DNA of 45,590 nucleotides, taken from NCBI RefSeq assembly GCF_949287625.1, contig NZ_CASEGO010000031.1, positions 1 through 45,590 of the forward strand. Reading direction: 5' to 3'. Shown here in pieces: positions 1-8,682 of the stretch (positions within the stretch are counted from its first letter, which is position 1; the number at the start of each line of letters is the position of its first letter). This DNA comes from an uncultured Brachyspira sp. Its GTDB lineage: Bacteria; Spirochaetota; Brachyspiria; Brachyspirales; Brachyspiraceae. The notes beneath the pieces are model-generated. The model saw only the letters and a list, made by a program, of their open reading frames with translations, was not told the origin of the DNA and did no database searches. Made by a program: the position numbers and the translations under genes.

Positions 1-100
1 CAAAAGAACTGGGGTGTGGGGCAAAGCCCCGCAAATATCAAAATTTAAAAAATTTATTTTTTGACAAACTGTATTTGTTTAGGTATATACTAAAAATTTC
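1..100 (+). repeat. Family A composite repeat (edge copy)
   Basis: This starts at the window edge, so its left part is missing. It shows AAAAGAACTG (2-11), a GC-rich hairpin (TGTGGGGC, loop AAA, GCCCCGCA; 15-33), then TTGACA-N17-TATATA (61-89). The same order of parts appears reverse-complemented at 36887-37002, and parts recur at 20625-20837. It is therefore a dispersed intergenic repeat and not a unique leader. Confidence 0.7.
61..89 (+). promoter_or_regulatory. Repeat-borne sigma-70 promoter before the ABC permease
   Basis: TTGACA at 61-66, a 17-base spacer, then TATATA at 84-89. This is consensus geometry, 41 bases before the permease start. The motif belongs to the family A repeat, so the gene may be driven by a promoter delivered by that element. 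Confidence 0.5.
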
Positions 101-130
101 ATAATAAATAATAATAAATAAAGAATAACT

Positions 131-847
131 ATGAAAATAATATTTAAACTTACAATTAAAAAAGCTATAAGAGATCCTTTTCTTATATTCTGGTCAATAT
201 TTTTTCCTTTGGTAATAGTTATATCACTCGGACTTTTTTTTAATATGGAAAGCTACACTATTCATATACTCACGGCTATGACATGTGTAAGTGTGCTTGC
301 TTATTCTTTTATGACTACGAGTTTTAATGTATTAAGTCAGAGAAGGAGAGGGGTTTATAACTTGCTTAAAGTAACACCGCTTCCTTTATATAAGTATATT
401 ATAAGTTTATCATGTGCTTGGGTGATAATATCTATTATAAGCAGTTTATTTGTATTTTTTGTCTGTGCCTTATTTTTTAAGATAGAGTTTGATTTTTTAT
501 CTGTTTTTTTATTTCTGCCTGTAATAATAATAGCTTCTTTGCTTTATATATTTATAAGTTTTTTTGTCTCCAGTCTTGTAAAAAATAATGAAACAGCCAG
601 TATATTGTATAATATTATTTTAATGGCTTCTATGTTTTTAAGCGACGGGTATTATTCATTATATAATGCTCCTAATATAGTAAAGTTTTTAAGCAAATTA
701 AATATTTTTCAGTATTTTTTGAATGCATTTAGGGGAGCTTTTTATTTTGATTTTCGTTCATACTTTATTGGTATAGCTGTACTGTTTGTATGCTTAATAA
801 TAGCTTTGATTTTGGCTGTTAATACTTTCAGGTATGCTGATAAATAG
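131..847 (+). CDS. ABC-2 type transporter permease
   Basis: A 238-residue integral membrane protein with about six hydrophobic segments (roughly 18-37, 43-65, 88-113, 120-150, 155-172, 212-232). A basic cytoplasmic segment after segment 2 (QRRRGVYNLLKVTPLP, about 70-85) is typical of the loop that meets the ATPase in ABC-2 permeases. The family exports drugs, lipids or polysaccharides together with an ABC ATPase. No ATPase is visible in the window; it could lie to the left or be encoded elsewhere. The start is an ATG with only a weak AAAGAATA upstream. The substrate cannot be inferred. Confidence 0.75.
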   Translation: MKIIFKLTIKKAIRDPFLIFWSIFFPLVIVISLGLFFNMESYTIHILTAMTCVSVLAYSFMTTSFNVLSQRRRGVYNLLKVTPLPLYKYIISLSCAWVIISIISSLFVFFVCALFFKIEFDFLSVFLFLPVIIIASLLYIFISFFVSSLVKNNETASILYNIILMASMFLSDGYYSLYNAPNIVKFLSKLNIFQYFLNAFRGAFYFDFRSYFIGIAVLFVCLIIALILAVNTFRYADK

Positions 848-861
848 TTTTAAATGTAGTA

Positions 862-889
862 TTGACAAAAAATCATTTTCTTATATTAT
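862..889 (+). promoter_or_regulatory. Sigma-70 promoter for the lipoprotein gene
   Basis: TTGACA at 862-867, a 16-base spacer, and TATTAT at 884-889. It is followed about 30 bases later by the lipoprotein start with a good Shine-Dalgarno (GGAGG, 909-913). Confidence 0.5.
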
Positions 890-919
890 AAATTTAATAA
901 TCTAATTTGGAGGAAGAAA

Positions 920-1363
920 ATGTTAAAAAAATTATTAGTATTAACATTGTTCGTATCATTTTTGGCAGTAGGCTGTGAAAAATTAAAAGAGGCAGCAGGC
1001 AATGTTACAGGAAATATAACAGGAATAGAGAGTACATATGCAGGCACTTGGAATGCTGAAGATAAAGGTGTTTCTGATTATTTTTATTTAAATAAGATGG
1101 TAATTAATGATGATGGAAGCATGACTTACACAGATGTTAAAGGGGGCAAAGAATTAATATTTGAATCTATAGCTATAGTAAAAATAGGAGAAACTTATAC
1201 AGCTACTTATACTGAAAAAAATGCTAGTGATGCTACTGTTACAGATTCATATACTCTTACTATAAAATTTACATCAGAGATCCAAGCTACAGTTAATTAT
1301 ACTAAAAAAATAGGCAGTGTAACAACAACATATGAAGATGGTATATTTAATAAAGCTCAGTAA
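920..1363 (+). CDS. Putative lipoprotein, small beta-rich
   Basis: A 147-residue protein with a lipoprotein signal peptide: MLKKLL, a hydrophobic core, and a lipobox LAVGC with the acylated Cys at residue 19. Residues 40-147 are rich in Thr, Tyr and alternating polar/hydrophobic residues (YAGTWNAEDKG at the front), suggesting a small beta-barrel or lipocalin-like fold. No specific family is recognised. It has its own promoter (862-889), a strong GGAGG seven bases or so before the ATG, and a terminator at 1389-1411, so it is a single-gene unit. It is likely anchored in the outer or inner membrane. Confidence 0.75.
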   Translation: MLKKLLVLTLFVSFLAVGCEKLKEAAGNVTGNITGIESTYAGTWNAEDKGVSDYFYLNKMVINDDGSMTYTDVKGGKELIFESIAIVKIGETYTATYTEKNASDATVTDSYTLTIKFTSEIQATVNYTKKIGSVTTTYEDGIFNKAQ

Positions 1364-1388
1364 TTATTTTCTTATATAGATAACTATA

Positions 1389-1411
1389 AGGGGGCATATG
1401 CCTCCTTTTTT
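1389..1411 (+). terminator. Rho-independent terminator
   Basis: Stem AGGGGGC / GCCTCCT (one G-T pair), loop ATAT, followed by a run of T. It lies 26 bases after the lipoprotein stop. Confidence 0.8.
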
Positions 1412-1466
1412 GTAGGTTTTTATAATTAAATTCATATTATAAGTAATAAAAATATATATAATAAAT

Positions 1467-1495
1467 TTGCAATAGATACAAATATATAATACAAT
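1467..1495 (+). promoter_or_regulatory. Possible promoter of hslVU
   Basis: TTGCAA (1467-1472), 17 bases, TACAAT (1490-1495). The same pair of hexamers, with a 16-base spacer, precedes ispE. It is a weak match to consensus, so this is tentative. Confidence 0.3.
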
Positions 1496-1532
1496 ATAAG
1501 ATACAATATATTAATTAAGAGGAATGAAAAAT

Positions 1533-2063
1533 ATGTTTAAAGGCACTACTATATGTGCAGTATGCAGAAACGGAATTACAGCAATAGCAGGCGACGGACA
1601 GGTTACATTGGGTGAAACAGTAATGAAGCCTAATGCTGTTAAATTAAGAAAATTATACGGCGGTAAAGTTATATCTGGTTTTGCAGGTTCTACTGCCGAT
1701 GCATTTACATTATTTGAAAAATTTGAAAAAAGACTTCAGGAGTTTTCTGGAGATCTTACAAGAGCAGCTGTTGAGCTTGCACGCGAATGGAGAACCGATA
1801 AAATGCTTAGAAATTTGCAGGCACTTATTATAGTAGCGAGCAAAGACAAAATGCTTTTACTTTCGGGTAACGGCGATGTTATAGAAAGTGAGAATAATAT
1901 ATTAGCTATAGGAAGCGGCGGACAGTATGCTAAGGCTGCTGCTATGGCTTTATGCGAAAATACAGACCTTTCAGCTAAAGAAATAGCTAAAAAGGCTCTT
2001 GAAATAGCTTCTCAGATATGTATATACACTAACAGCAATATTTCTTTGGAGGTTATAGAATAA
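1533..2063 (+). CDS. hslV: HslV, proteolytic subunit of the HslUV (ClpYQ) protease
   Basis: The N-terminal-nucleophile peptidase of the HslUV complex, which stacks two hexameric rings and degrades unfolded proteins delivered by HslU in the cytoplasm. The sequence shows the family start (GTTICAV, with the first Thr as nucleophile after a short propeptide is removed), then GDGQVTLG and GGKVISGFAGSTADAFTLFE. Length, about 176 residues, is normal. An upstream in-frame ATG at 1524 lies one base after AAGAGG (1517-1522), too close to use; the ATG at 1533 is ten bases away and is preferred. hslU follows after three bases, so they form one operon. Confidence 0.95.
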   Translation: MFKGTTICAVCRNGITAIAGDGQVTLGETVMKPNAVKLRKLYGGKVISGFAGSTADAFTLFEKFEKRLQEFSGDLTRAAVELAREWRTDKMLRNLQALIIVASKDKMLLLSGNGDVIESENNILAIGSGGQYAKAAAMALCENTDLSAKEIAKKALEIASQICIYTNSNISLEVIE

Positions 2064-2066
2064 ATT

Positions 2067-3428
2067 ATGTCATTTGATGCGAAATTAGAAAGCGAGCTTA
2101 CACCTAGAAAGATAGTTGAAGCACTTGATCAATATATAATAGGACAAACAGAGGCTAAGCGTTCGGTTGCTATAGCTTTGAGAAATAGATACAGAAGACG
2201 TCATCTTCCAGAAGAATTGAAAGATGAGGTTGCACCAAAAAATATTATACTCATAGGACCTACTGGGGTTGGAAAGACAGAAATAGCTAGAAGACTAGCA
2301 AAACTTGTTAATGCTCCTTTTATCAAAGTAGAGGCTACTAAATATACAGAAGTAGGTTATGTAGGACGCGATGTTGAGAGTATGGTTAGAGATTTGGTTA
2401 ATGTAGCCATATTTGAGCTTAAAACTGCTATGATGAAAGAGGTTGAAAAAGAGGCTACCGATATAGCTTTGGATAAATTGGCAAAACTTCTTCTTCCTTC
2501 TGTAAAAAAAGAAGAAAATGAAAATGTATCTGAAGAAGAAATGGAAAAAAAGAAAAATGCCAAAGAACAGATAAAAAAACGTATAGCTAACGGCGATTTT
2601 GATGAAAGTTATGTTGAATTAAAGATAACAGGCAGTCAAAATAGAATGTTCGGCATAATTCCTGGTATGGGCTTTGAAGAAAGCGATATGATTCAGTCTA
2701 TGGTTGGAAGTATCATGCCTCAGAACAAAAAGCATAAACGTTTAAGAGTAAAAGAGGCTAAAAAACATCTTATAAATGAGGCTTCAGAATCTCTTATAGA
2801 TATGGAGAAAATAACTTCAGATGCTTTGAGTATTACTGAAAATATGGGTATAATATTTTTAGATGAAATAGACAAAATAGCAAGCGGAAACAAAACAGAC
2901 AGTGCCGATGTTGCCCGTCATGGTGTACAAAGAGATTTACTTCCTATAGTAGAGGGTACTACTGTTAATACAAGATATGGTCCTATAAAAACAGATCATA
3001 TACTATTTATAGCAGCAGGAGCTTTTCATATTAACAAACCTTCGGATTTGATACCAGAACTTCAGGGAAGATTTCCTATAAGGGTGGAATTAAAGGCTTT
3101 ATCCAAAGATGATTTTAAAGATATATTGGTTAACCCTAAAAATGCTATTACCAAACAGTATCAGGAGCTTTTAAAAACTGAAGGAGTAACTATAGAGTTT
3201 GAAGAAGAAGCTTTGGAAGCTATAGCAGATATGGCTTATAATATTAATACTAATGTTGAAAATATAGGTGCTAGAAGACTTTATACCATCATGGAAAAGG
3301 TTTTTGAAGAAATTTCTTTTAGTGCCGATGAACATAAAGGTGAATTTATAAAAATCAATGCCGATAATATAAAAGATGCTATGAAAGACATTGAGGATAA
3401 CAGAGACATCAGCAAATATATATTATAA
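2067..3428 (+). CDS. hslU: HslU, ATPase subunit of the HslUV protease
   Basis: AAA+ unfoldase of the Clp/Hsp100 class that feeds substrates to HslV. It has Walker A GPTGVGKT (residues 64-71), Walker B IIFLDEID with the acidic pair D266-E267, an acidic/Lys-rich intermediate domain (about 135-235), and a C-terminus ending RDISKYIL, matching the family tail that inserts into HslV. Length 453 is usual. It is translated from the hslV message, with GGAGG inside the end of hslV (2048-2052). Confidence 0.95.
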   Translation: MSFDAKLESELTPRKIVEALDQYIIGQTEAKRSVAIALRNRYRRRHLPEELKDEVAPKNIILIGPTGVGKTEIARRLAKLVNAPFIKVEATKYTEVGYVGRDVESMVRDLVNVAIFELKTAMMKEVEKEATDIALDKLAKLLLPSVKKEENENVSEEEMEKKKNAKEQIKKRIANGDFDESYVELKITGSQNRMFGIIPGMGFEESDMIQSMVGSIMPQNKKHKRLRVKEAKKHLINEASESLIDMEKITSDALSITENMGIIFLDEIDKIASGNKTDSADVARHGVQRDLLPIVEGTTVNTRYGPIKTDHILFIAAGAFHINKPSDLIPELQGRFPIRVELKALSKDDFKDILVNPKNAITKQYQELLKTEGVTIEFEEEALEAIADMAYNINTNVENIGARRLYTIMEKVFEEISFSADEHKGEFIKINADNIKDAMKDIEDNRDISKYIL

Positions 3429-3511
3429 CAGTGTTTTGTTGTATAGTATAGATTTTTTGGTTTTTTTTTATAAAATAAATAATGTATAAGAAAAATTAAT
3501 TGGAGTTTATG

Positions 3512-3973
3512 ATGGATAATAATAATAATGAACAACAAGAAACTACGGTATTTATTAAATGGGTGCCTTTGTATGAAACAAGACATAAATTAATAGATAG
3601 CCAGCACAAAGAATTGGTAAATATAGTTAATGAACTTTATTTAGCAACAGTAGATAACAGTGCAAATACTAATGAAGCTTTTATTAAAGCTATTAAGAAA
3701 TGTATTGATTATACTCAGTACCATTTCAAAACGGAAGAAAAAATAATGGACCTTATTAATTATTCGGATGCAGAAAATCATAAAGCTATGCATAAGAGTT
3801 TCTATTTGGAAATAGTTGACCAAATTAGAAAATACGAAGAAGGTCAGCCTTTTGTAGCTAACAAATTTATTAAATTCCTTAAAGATTGGCTTTTAGAGCA
3901 TATAGGTTTTCAGGATAAAAAATTTGTTAATGAAATTAAGGAAGCCTTAAAGAAAAAAGAAGGTCATAATTAA
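3512..3973 (+). CDS. Bacteriohemerythrin
   Basis: A single-domain, non-haem di-iron oxygen-binding protein. All seven expected ligands can be placed: H32, H71, E75, H90, H94, H130 and D135, in the motifs SQHKEL, YHFKTEE, HKAMH and LLEHIGFQD. Length is 153 residues with an Asn-rich start. The ATG at 3512 has GGAG six bases upstream (3502-3505); an upstream in-frame TTG at 3500 overlaps that site and is rejected. In an anaerobic gut spirochete such a protein probably senses, stores or scavenges oxygen, or protects iron centres; the exact role is not shown here. Confidence 0.9.
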   Translation: MDNNNNEQQETTVFIKWVPLYETRHKLIDSQHKELVNIVNELYLATVDNSANTNEAFIKAIKKCIDYTQYHFKTEEKIMDLINYSDAENHKAMHKSFYLEIVDQIRKYEEGQPFVANKFIKFLKDWLLEHIGFQDKKFVNEIKEALKKKEGHN

Positions 3974-4065
3974 TATTTAAGTATGCTGTTATATTAATAA
4001 ATGTTCTAAGTTTATATGTTGTTGTTTTTAATATAGTGTTGTGTAAAAAATAGGAAATTTTATAA

Positions 4066-6387
4066 GTGTCGAAAAGTAATTCATACACGATTGGTGTAAT
4101 TATATTAAGTATTATTAGTGCTATACTTCTATCTTTGGCTTTTCCGCCATTAAATTTTTTCCCTATTTCTTTTATTGCACTTGTTCCGCTTAATATTATA
4201 ATATATAAATCAGATAAACTTAGATACTATGTAATATCAGCCTCCATATTTGTACTGGTATTTTTTGGTTATCTGCTTATGTGGGTAACTGCATTTATGC
4301 TGAAAGAAACTGAAGCTATAGTTTCTTTTTTGACATTATTTACTATACTATTTTTAATAATATTTTTATTCTATTTTCCAGCTATGCTTCTAAGCGTTTT
4401 TTTATCAAAAAAACTTCCTGCATTCAGGTTTGTTACTGTACCGCTTGTGTTTACATTTATGGAATATATGAGAAATGTAGGATATCTCGGTTTCCCTTGG
4501 GGAATTATAGGCTATTCGCAGTGGAATTTCTCCCTATTTCTGCAGTCCGCTGATATATTTGGAGTGCTGGGTATCAGCTTCTTTGTATATTTTTGTAACT
4601 CTGTTATAGCTCATTATTTGCTTTTCTTTGCAGAGCGAAATATTTCAAAAAAGTATCAATATAAAAGACCATATATACCAGCCATTGTATTTATTTCATC
4701 ATTTATATTAATTCTTATTTATGGGGCTGTGAAAATTAATATTGAGGAATCAAAAAGAACCCTTCAGCCTAAAACTAGAATCGCACTTATACAGAAATCT
4801 TTTGATCCAAATGTATATTGGAATAATATATATACTGGGGAGCCTTACCGTAAGAACTCCAAAGGAATACAGGGTTTTGCAGAGAAATTTCTCCTAAAGC
4901 CTGAAAAATTCCAAAGTGAGGAAAAGCCTGACGGAGTAACCCAAAATGGTACAGTGTCGGTAAGAAGAATAGCAAATCTTGCCAGAGATGCCTCTCTTTC
5001 AAAACCTTCACTAATAGTATATCCAGAATCTGTTACTCTTGATTCATATGGGTATTATATAAATGAATATAAAGAAATTTTTGATTATGGGCTTGTTTCT
5101 AATTCTATTTACCCTGGTGTTTATAATACATATATACTTTATGATATGATTCGATATACTCAAACTTATCATCTTTTAGGTACTACTATCATAAAAGAAG
5201 ATACTAATGAAAATGCATATAATCCGTATAAGTACTATAATGGTATGGAGTTTATTAATGACAGAGGTAATGTTATAGGAGAGTACTCTAAAATAAAACT
5301 TGTACCAGGCGGAGAATCATATCCGTTTCAGGATAATGAGTTTCTTCTAAATACTTTTCCTTTCAAAAATATTATAAACTTTATGTATGCTCAGTTTGAT
5401 AAAGCTGGTGCTAATAGATGGGACAGAGGAAGAAGCATTACGGTGTTTAATCACCCTAACGGATATACTTTTTCTGGCGTTATATGTTTTGAAAGTGCTT
5501 TCGGGGATTTTGTTAGAAAGTTTGTATATAATGGTGCTCAGACTTTAGCTGTTATTACAGAAGATGCTTGGTCTTACAGTGATGAATCTCTTCTTCAGCA
5601 TTTTTATATGTCTATTTTTAGGGCTGTAGAGAATAGAAGAGATATAGTTCATAATGGTAATTCTGGGGTTACTGGGCATATTTCAAGTACTGGTAAAATT
5701 ATATCAACTCTTCCTTTTTGGAAACCCGATTATATGGTAGCTAATGTGGCATTAAATAGTGATATAACTATATATACAAGATTCGGAGAATGGTTTGTAT
5801 TTCTTTGTTTTATTGGTATTTTAGTTCTTTTGTTTTTTGCTACTGCTAAAAGTTTAATCGAGTTAAAAGAAATCATTAAAAAACGTTTCTTTCTAAAGCA
5901 GTCTGCAGAAAATGAGGCTGTATTTGCTGTAATTCCTTCTGCTAAAAAAGTAGATGAATATATTAATGATGAAGCAAGCGATGAGCTGCCTAGTTTGGAC
6001 GATATAGAGGAAGCTGTAGTTAAGAAAAAAGAAAATACTCAGGAAGTAAAAACTAATACTCAAATAATAAATAAAAATTCTGAAATTAATAATATAAAAA
6101 ATAATAATGAAGTTATACAAAAAGAAAGTAATAATATAAAAAACAGTAATATAAATACTGAAAAAATAGATTTGTTTTCTGATAAATATACAGACTATAC
6201 AAAAGAAATAACTGATATAATAGAGGATTCAAAATCATACAGTATATTTGATGATAATAAATATACTTCTGATATTTCTTCTGCTTTAACTACAATTATA
6301 GAGGAAAATGAGGAAACTTTAGGAAGAGATAAAACTATAAAAAATAATATGAAGAATAATATAAAAAAAGACAACAATCAGCATTAA
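4066..6387 (+). CDS. lnt: Apolipoprotein N-acyltransferase with long C-terminal tail
   Basis: Transfers the third acyl chain to the N-terminal Cys of lipoproteins in the inner membrane. The N-terminal half holds several membrane spans (about 8-225). The nitrilase-like domain follows, with catalytic residues E321 (YPESVT), K409 (YSKIKLVPGGE) and C474 (GVICFESAFGDF). A last membrane span covers about 576-598. About 175 further residues (599-773) are hydrophilic and rich in Asn, Lys and Glu; usual Lnt proteins are near 500-550 residues and lack this. The start is GTG with AGGA ten bases upstream. It heads a tight run with cheB-like and two lipoprotein genes, which are themselves substrates of the pathway. 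Confidence 0.92.
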   Translation: MSKSNSYTIGVIILSIISAILLSLAFPPLNFFPISFIALVPLNIIIYKSDKLRYYVISASIFVLVFFGYLLMWVTAFMLKETEAIVSFLTLFTILFLIIFLFYFPAMLLSVFLSKKLPAFRFVTVPLVFTFMEYMRNVGYLGFPWGIIGYSQWNFSLFLQSADIFGVLGISFFVYFCNSVIAHYLLFFAERNISKKYQYKRPYIPAIVFISSFILILIYGAVKINIEESKRTLQPKTRIALIQKSFDPNVYWNNIYTGEPYRKNSKGIQGFAEKFLLKPEKFQSEEKPDGVTQNGTVSVRRIANLARDASLSKPSLIVYPESVTLDSYGYYINEYKEIFDYGLVSNSIYPGVYNTYILYDMIRYTQTYHLLGTTIIKEDTNENAYNPYKYYNGMEFINDRGNVIGEYSKIKLVPGGESYPFQDNEFLLNTFPFKNIINFMYAQFDKAGANRWDRGRSITVFNHPNGYTFSGVICFESAFGDFVRKFVYNGAQTLAVITEDAWSYSDESLLQHFYMSIFRAVENRRDIVHNGNSGVTGHISSTGKIISTLPFWKPDYMVANVALNSDITIYTRFGEWFVFLCFIGILVLLFFATAKSLIELKEIIKKRFFLKQSAENEAVFAVIPSAKKVDEYINDEASDELPSLDDIEEAVVKKKENTQEVKTNTQIINKNSEINNIKNNNEVIQKESNNIKNSNINTEKIDLFSDKYTDYTKEITDIIEDSKSYSIFDDNKYTSDISSALTTIIEENEETLGRDKTIKNNMKNNIKKDNNQH

Positions 6388-6396
6388 AGGATATAT

Positions 6397-7584
6397 ATGT
6401 TGGGAGCCATTAGAGTACTTATAGCAGAAGATTCTAAGATTATTTCTGGAATGTTAAATAATATTCTAGCAAATCATTATAGAATTAATGTTGTAAGTTT
6501 GGTAAATAATGGTATAGATGCATATAAATCAATAATATCTATAAAGCCTGATTTTGTTGTTATGGAAATAGATTTACCTTTAATGGGCGGTATAGAGCTT
6601 TTAAAACTTTTAAAAAAAGAAAATATACAAGTTAATATATTAGTGATGACATCTTTAACTAAGAATAAAGATTTATCATCTAGGGCTTTGGAACTTGGGG
6701 CTTTTGATATCATTTATAAGCCGCGTAATGTATCTATTGATTTTTTAAAAGAGAATGTATTAAATAAAATAATTGCAATATCAAAAAATAATAGAGCAAA
6801 TGCTTTAGAGTTTGTTCCTGAATCTAGTATAGATTATAATTTTAATTTGTTAAATAATTCTTCTAATAATAGAAAAGTTGTTGATGAAAGCGAAAAAACA
6901 GAAATAGATAAATTTGATGATAATGTGAGAATAATACCTTTTAATCAGAAACAGGTTGCTACAGCTATAACTAAGGTTTTGAAGTTTAAATTTAATACTC
7001 CAAAATTAGTTGCTATAGGAATATCAACAGGAGGTCCTAGAGCTTTGAGAATAATGCTTCCCAGTATTCCATCTGATTTTCCTCTTCCTATACTTATATC
7101 ACAGCATATACCAAAAGAGTTTTCTTCTTCTCTTATTTCAAGTCTTCAGGATATATGTTCTATAAAAATAAAAGAGGCTAGTCTTGATGAAGAGTTAATG
7201 CCTTCGGTTGTTTATATTTCGCCGGGTGATAAAAATATGGGTATATATATGGATTCTGCTGGAAGGCTTAAAATTAAGTTTTATCCAGATACTGAAAAAA
7301 AGTTTATTTATACTCCTTGCGTGGATTATTTGTTTAATACTATTGATGATGTTTTGACTGACAAGGCTATAGCTATAGTGATGACTGGTATGGGTAATGA
7401 CGGCACTGAAGGTATGATTAAACTTCATAATCATAATAATCTTACTATTGCTCAGGATAAGGCTAGTTCTACAGTTTATGGAATGCCTAGAAGTGTTATA
7501 GAAAATAAGGCTGTTCATTTGGTATTATCGCTTTATGATATTGCTGAGTTTTTAATACAATATATGAGGTTAAAAATTAGATGA
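6397..7584 (+). CDS. cheB: CheB-like receiver/methylesterase with Glu at the phosphoacceptor position
   Basis: Chemoreceptor glutamate methylesterase/deamidase: receiver domain (about 4-120), linker (120-200), and CheB esterase domain (about 203-393). The catalytic triad is visible as S210 (GISTGGPRAL), H237 (SQHIPKEFS) and D335 (GMGNDGTEGM). In the receiver the acid pair E11-D12, the Thr of VMTS and the Lys of YKP are kept, but the phosphoacceptor is E57 (VVMEIDLPLMGG) where CheB normally has Asp (LDxEMP). The enzyme may therefore act independently of CheA phosphorylation or mimic the active state. It starts nine bases after lnt with AAAGG overlapping the lnt stop; the next gene overlaps its stop codon. 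Confidence 0.88.
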   Translation: MLGAIRVLIAEDSKIISGMLNNILANHYRINVVSLVNNGIDAYKSIISIKPDFVVMEIDLPLMGGIELLKLLKKENIQVNILVMTSLTKNKDLSSRALELGAFDIIYKPRNVSIDFLKENVLNKIIAISKNNRANALEFVPESSIDYNFNLLNNSSNNRKVVDESEKTEIDKFDDNVRIIPFNQKQVATAITKVLKFKFNTPKLVAIGISTGGPRALRIMLPSIPSDFPLPILISQHIPKEFSSSLISSLQDICSIKIKEASLDEELMPSVVYISPGDKNMGIYMDSAGRLKIKFYPDTEKKFIYTPCVDYLFNTIDDVLTDKAIAIVMTGMGNDGTEGMIKLHNHNNLTIAQDKASSTVYGMPRSVIENKAVHLVLSLYDIAEFLIQYMRLKIR

Positions 7585-8069
7585 AAAATATTATATTTAT
7601 TTTAATAATGATTTTATTTTTAGTTTCATGCCAAAAAGAATATAAAGCAGACAGTGAATACAGCGTTTATGAGTATGAAACATATATATCTAAATTAATA
7701 TCGAATAAGGATACGCTTGAGTTTACTTCTAATTTTGTTCTTAATTTAGATGATAATATAGCTAATACTATTAAGGAAATGTCTTTAATATATGAACTTA
7801 CTCCTGTTAATATTATAGAATCTATAAAAAATAGAGGTGCTTTGTATCAGAGGATATTTTCAAATAATGATGATGCTTTATGCAATTATCTTCCTAAAGA
7901 CGGAGGATATTATGATGTAAGTATTACATATAAAAAATATAAAGATGTTATATTAGCTCAGATTGAATATCCTTCTTTTAATAAAATATCTGAAAACTCC
8001 ATTGAGTTTGTGGCTATTTATTTAAATGATAAATGGAATTTACTTACTATTAATTTTTTGAATATTTAA
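7581..8069 (+). CDS. Putative lipoprotein
   Basis: A 162-residue protein with a lipoprotein signal (hydrophobic core FILIMILFL, lipobox LVSC at about residue 17). The rest is a mixed alpha/beta domain of unknown family. Its ATG overlaps the stop of the cheB-like gene (ATGA at 7581-7584), indicating translational coupling. It resembles the next gene in size and layout, so the two may be distant paralogues acting together in the envelope. Confidence 0.7.
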   Translation: MKNIIFILIMILFLVSCQKEYKADSEYSVYEYETYISKLISNKDTLEFTSNFVLNLDDNIANTIKEMSLIYELTPVNIIESIKNRGALYQRIFSNNDDALCNYLPKDGGYYDVSITYKKYKDVILAQIEYPSFNKISENSIEFVAIYLNDKWNLLTINFLNI

Positions 8070-8081
8070 GGACTTATTTTT

Positions 8082-8498
8082 ATGAAGAAATTATTTATTG
8101 TATTAGTCATTTTTATTTTATCTCTACTTGCTGTTTCTTGTCTTGAAGATTTGGATAGCGGAAAGAAAAAAGATTTATTTATATTTTATGATAATATGAA
8201 AGCTCAGATACTTGATGATAATATAAACTGGATAGAAAAAAACTCTGATATAGATAATATAGAAAGCATAAAAAATATTCTTACAGACAATAAAGATTCT
8301 ATAAAAAATTTGCTCTCATCTTCAAACGGGGAATATTCTGTAACTATAAATTATACAATAGGAGACAATACCAGTGCCTATAGAGGATATTATATAATAA
8401 GAAACAGTGAGTTTTCTCCAACCTATTATTATATAAGACTGATAAACGAAGCTAATAAATGGAAAATAGAATCTATAGACAGACTTCCTTTAAGATAA
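8082..8498 (+). CDS. Putative lipoprotein
   Basis: A 138-residue protein with signal peptide and lipobox (LAVSC near residue 20). The mature part has an acidic helix-like front and a C-terminal segment with YYIRLINEANKWKIESID, similar in style to NTF2-like domains, but no family is assigned. AAGGA lies nine bases before the ATG. It is the last gene of the lnt-cheB run. Confidence 0.65.
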   Translation: MKKLFIVLVIFILSLLAVSCLEDLDSGKKKDLFIFYDNMKAQILDDNINWIEKNSDIDNIESIKNILTDNKDSIKNLLSSSNGEYSVTINYTIGDNTSAYRGYYIIRNSEFSPTYYYIRLINEANKWKIESIDRLPLR

Positions 8499-8546
8499 TG
8501 ATATATATTTTCTCATAAAAGAATTAATTTATAATTTAATTTATTT

Positions 8547-8616
8547 CAACTTTTTCTCGCCGCACACCATACTTAATAGTACTTCCTACGGTCGCAGGCG
8601 GACTTCGTCAAAGTTG
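8547..8616. repeat. Family D hairpin repeat (long-loop copy)
   Basis: CAACTTT (8547-8553) pairs with AAAGTTG (8610-8616). The loop contains GC-rich segments (CGCCGCAC, GCAGGCGG) that can pair further. Related hairpins occur at 33322-33345, 37102-37131 and 38181-38198. It may act as a terminator or folded RNA after the lipoprotein operon. Confidence 0.5.
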
Positions 8617-8682
8617 CAAAAAGTGCAAATTTGTATAATATTAAGACTTGTCAATTTACAATGAGAATTTTTAAGAGTTTTT

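Noticed and set aside
1524..1532. Earlier ATG for HslV
   Set aside because: It is one base from the AAGAGG site, too close for initiation.
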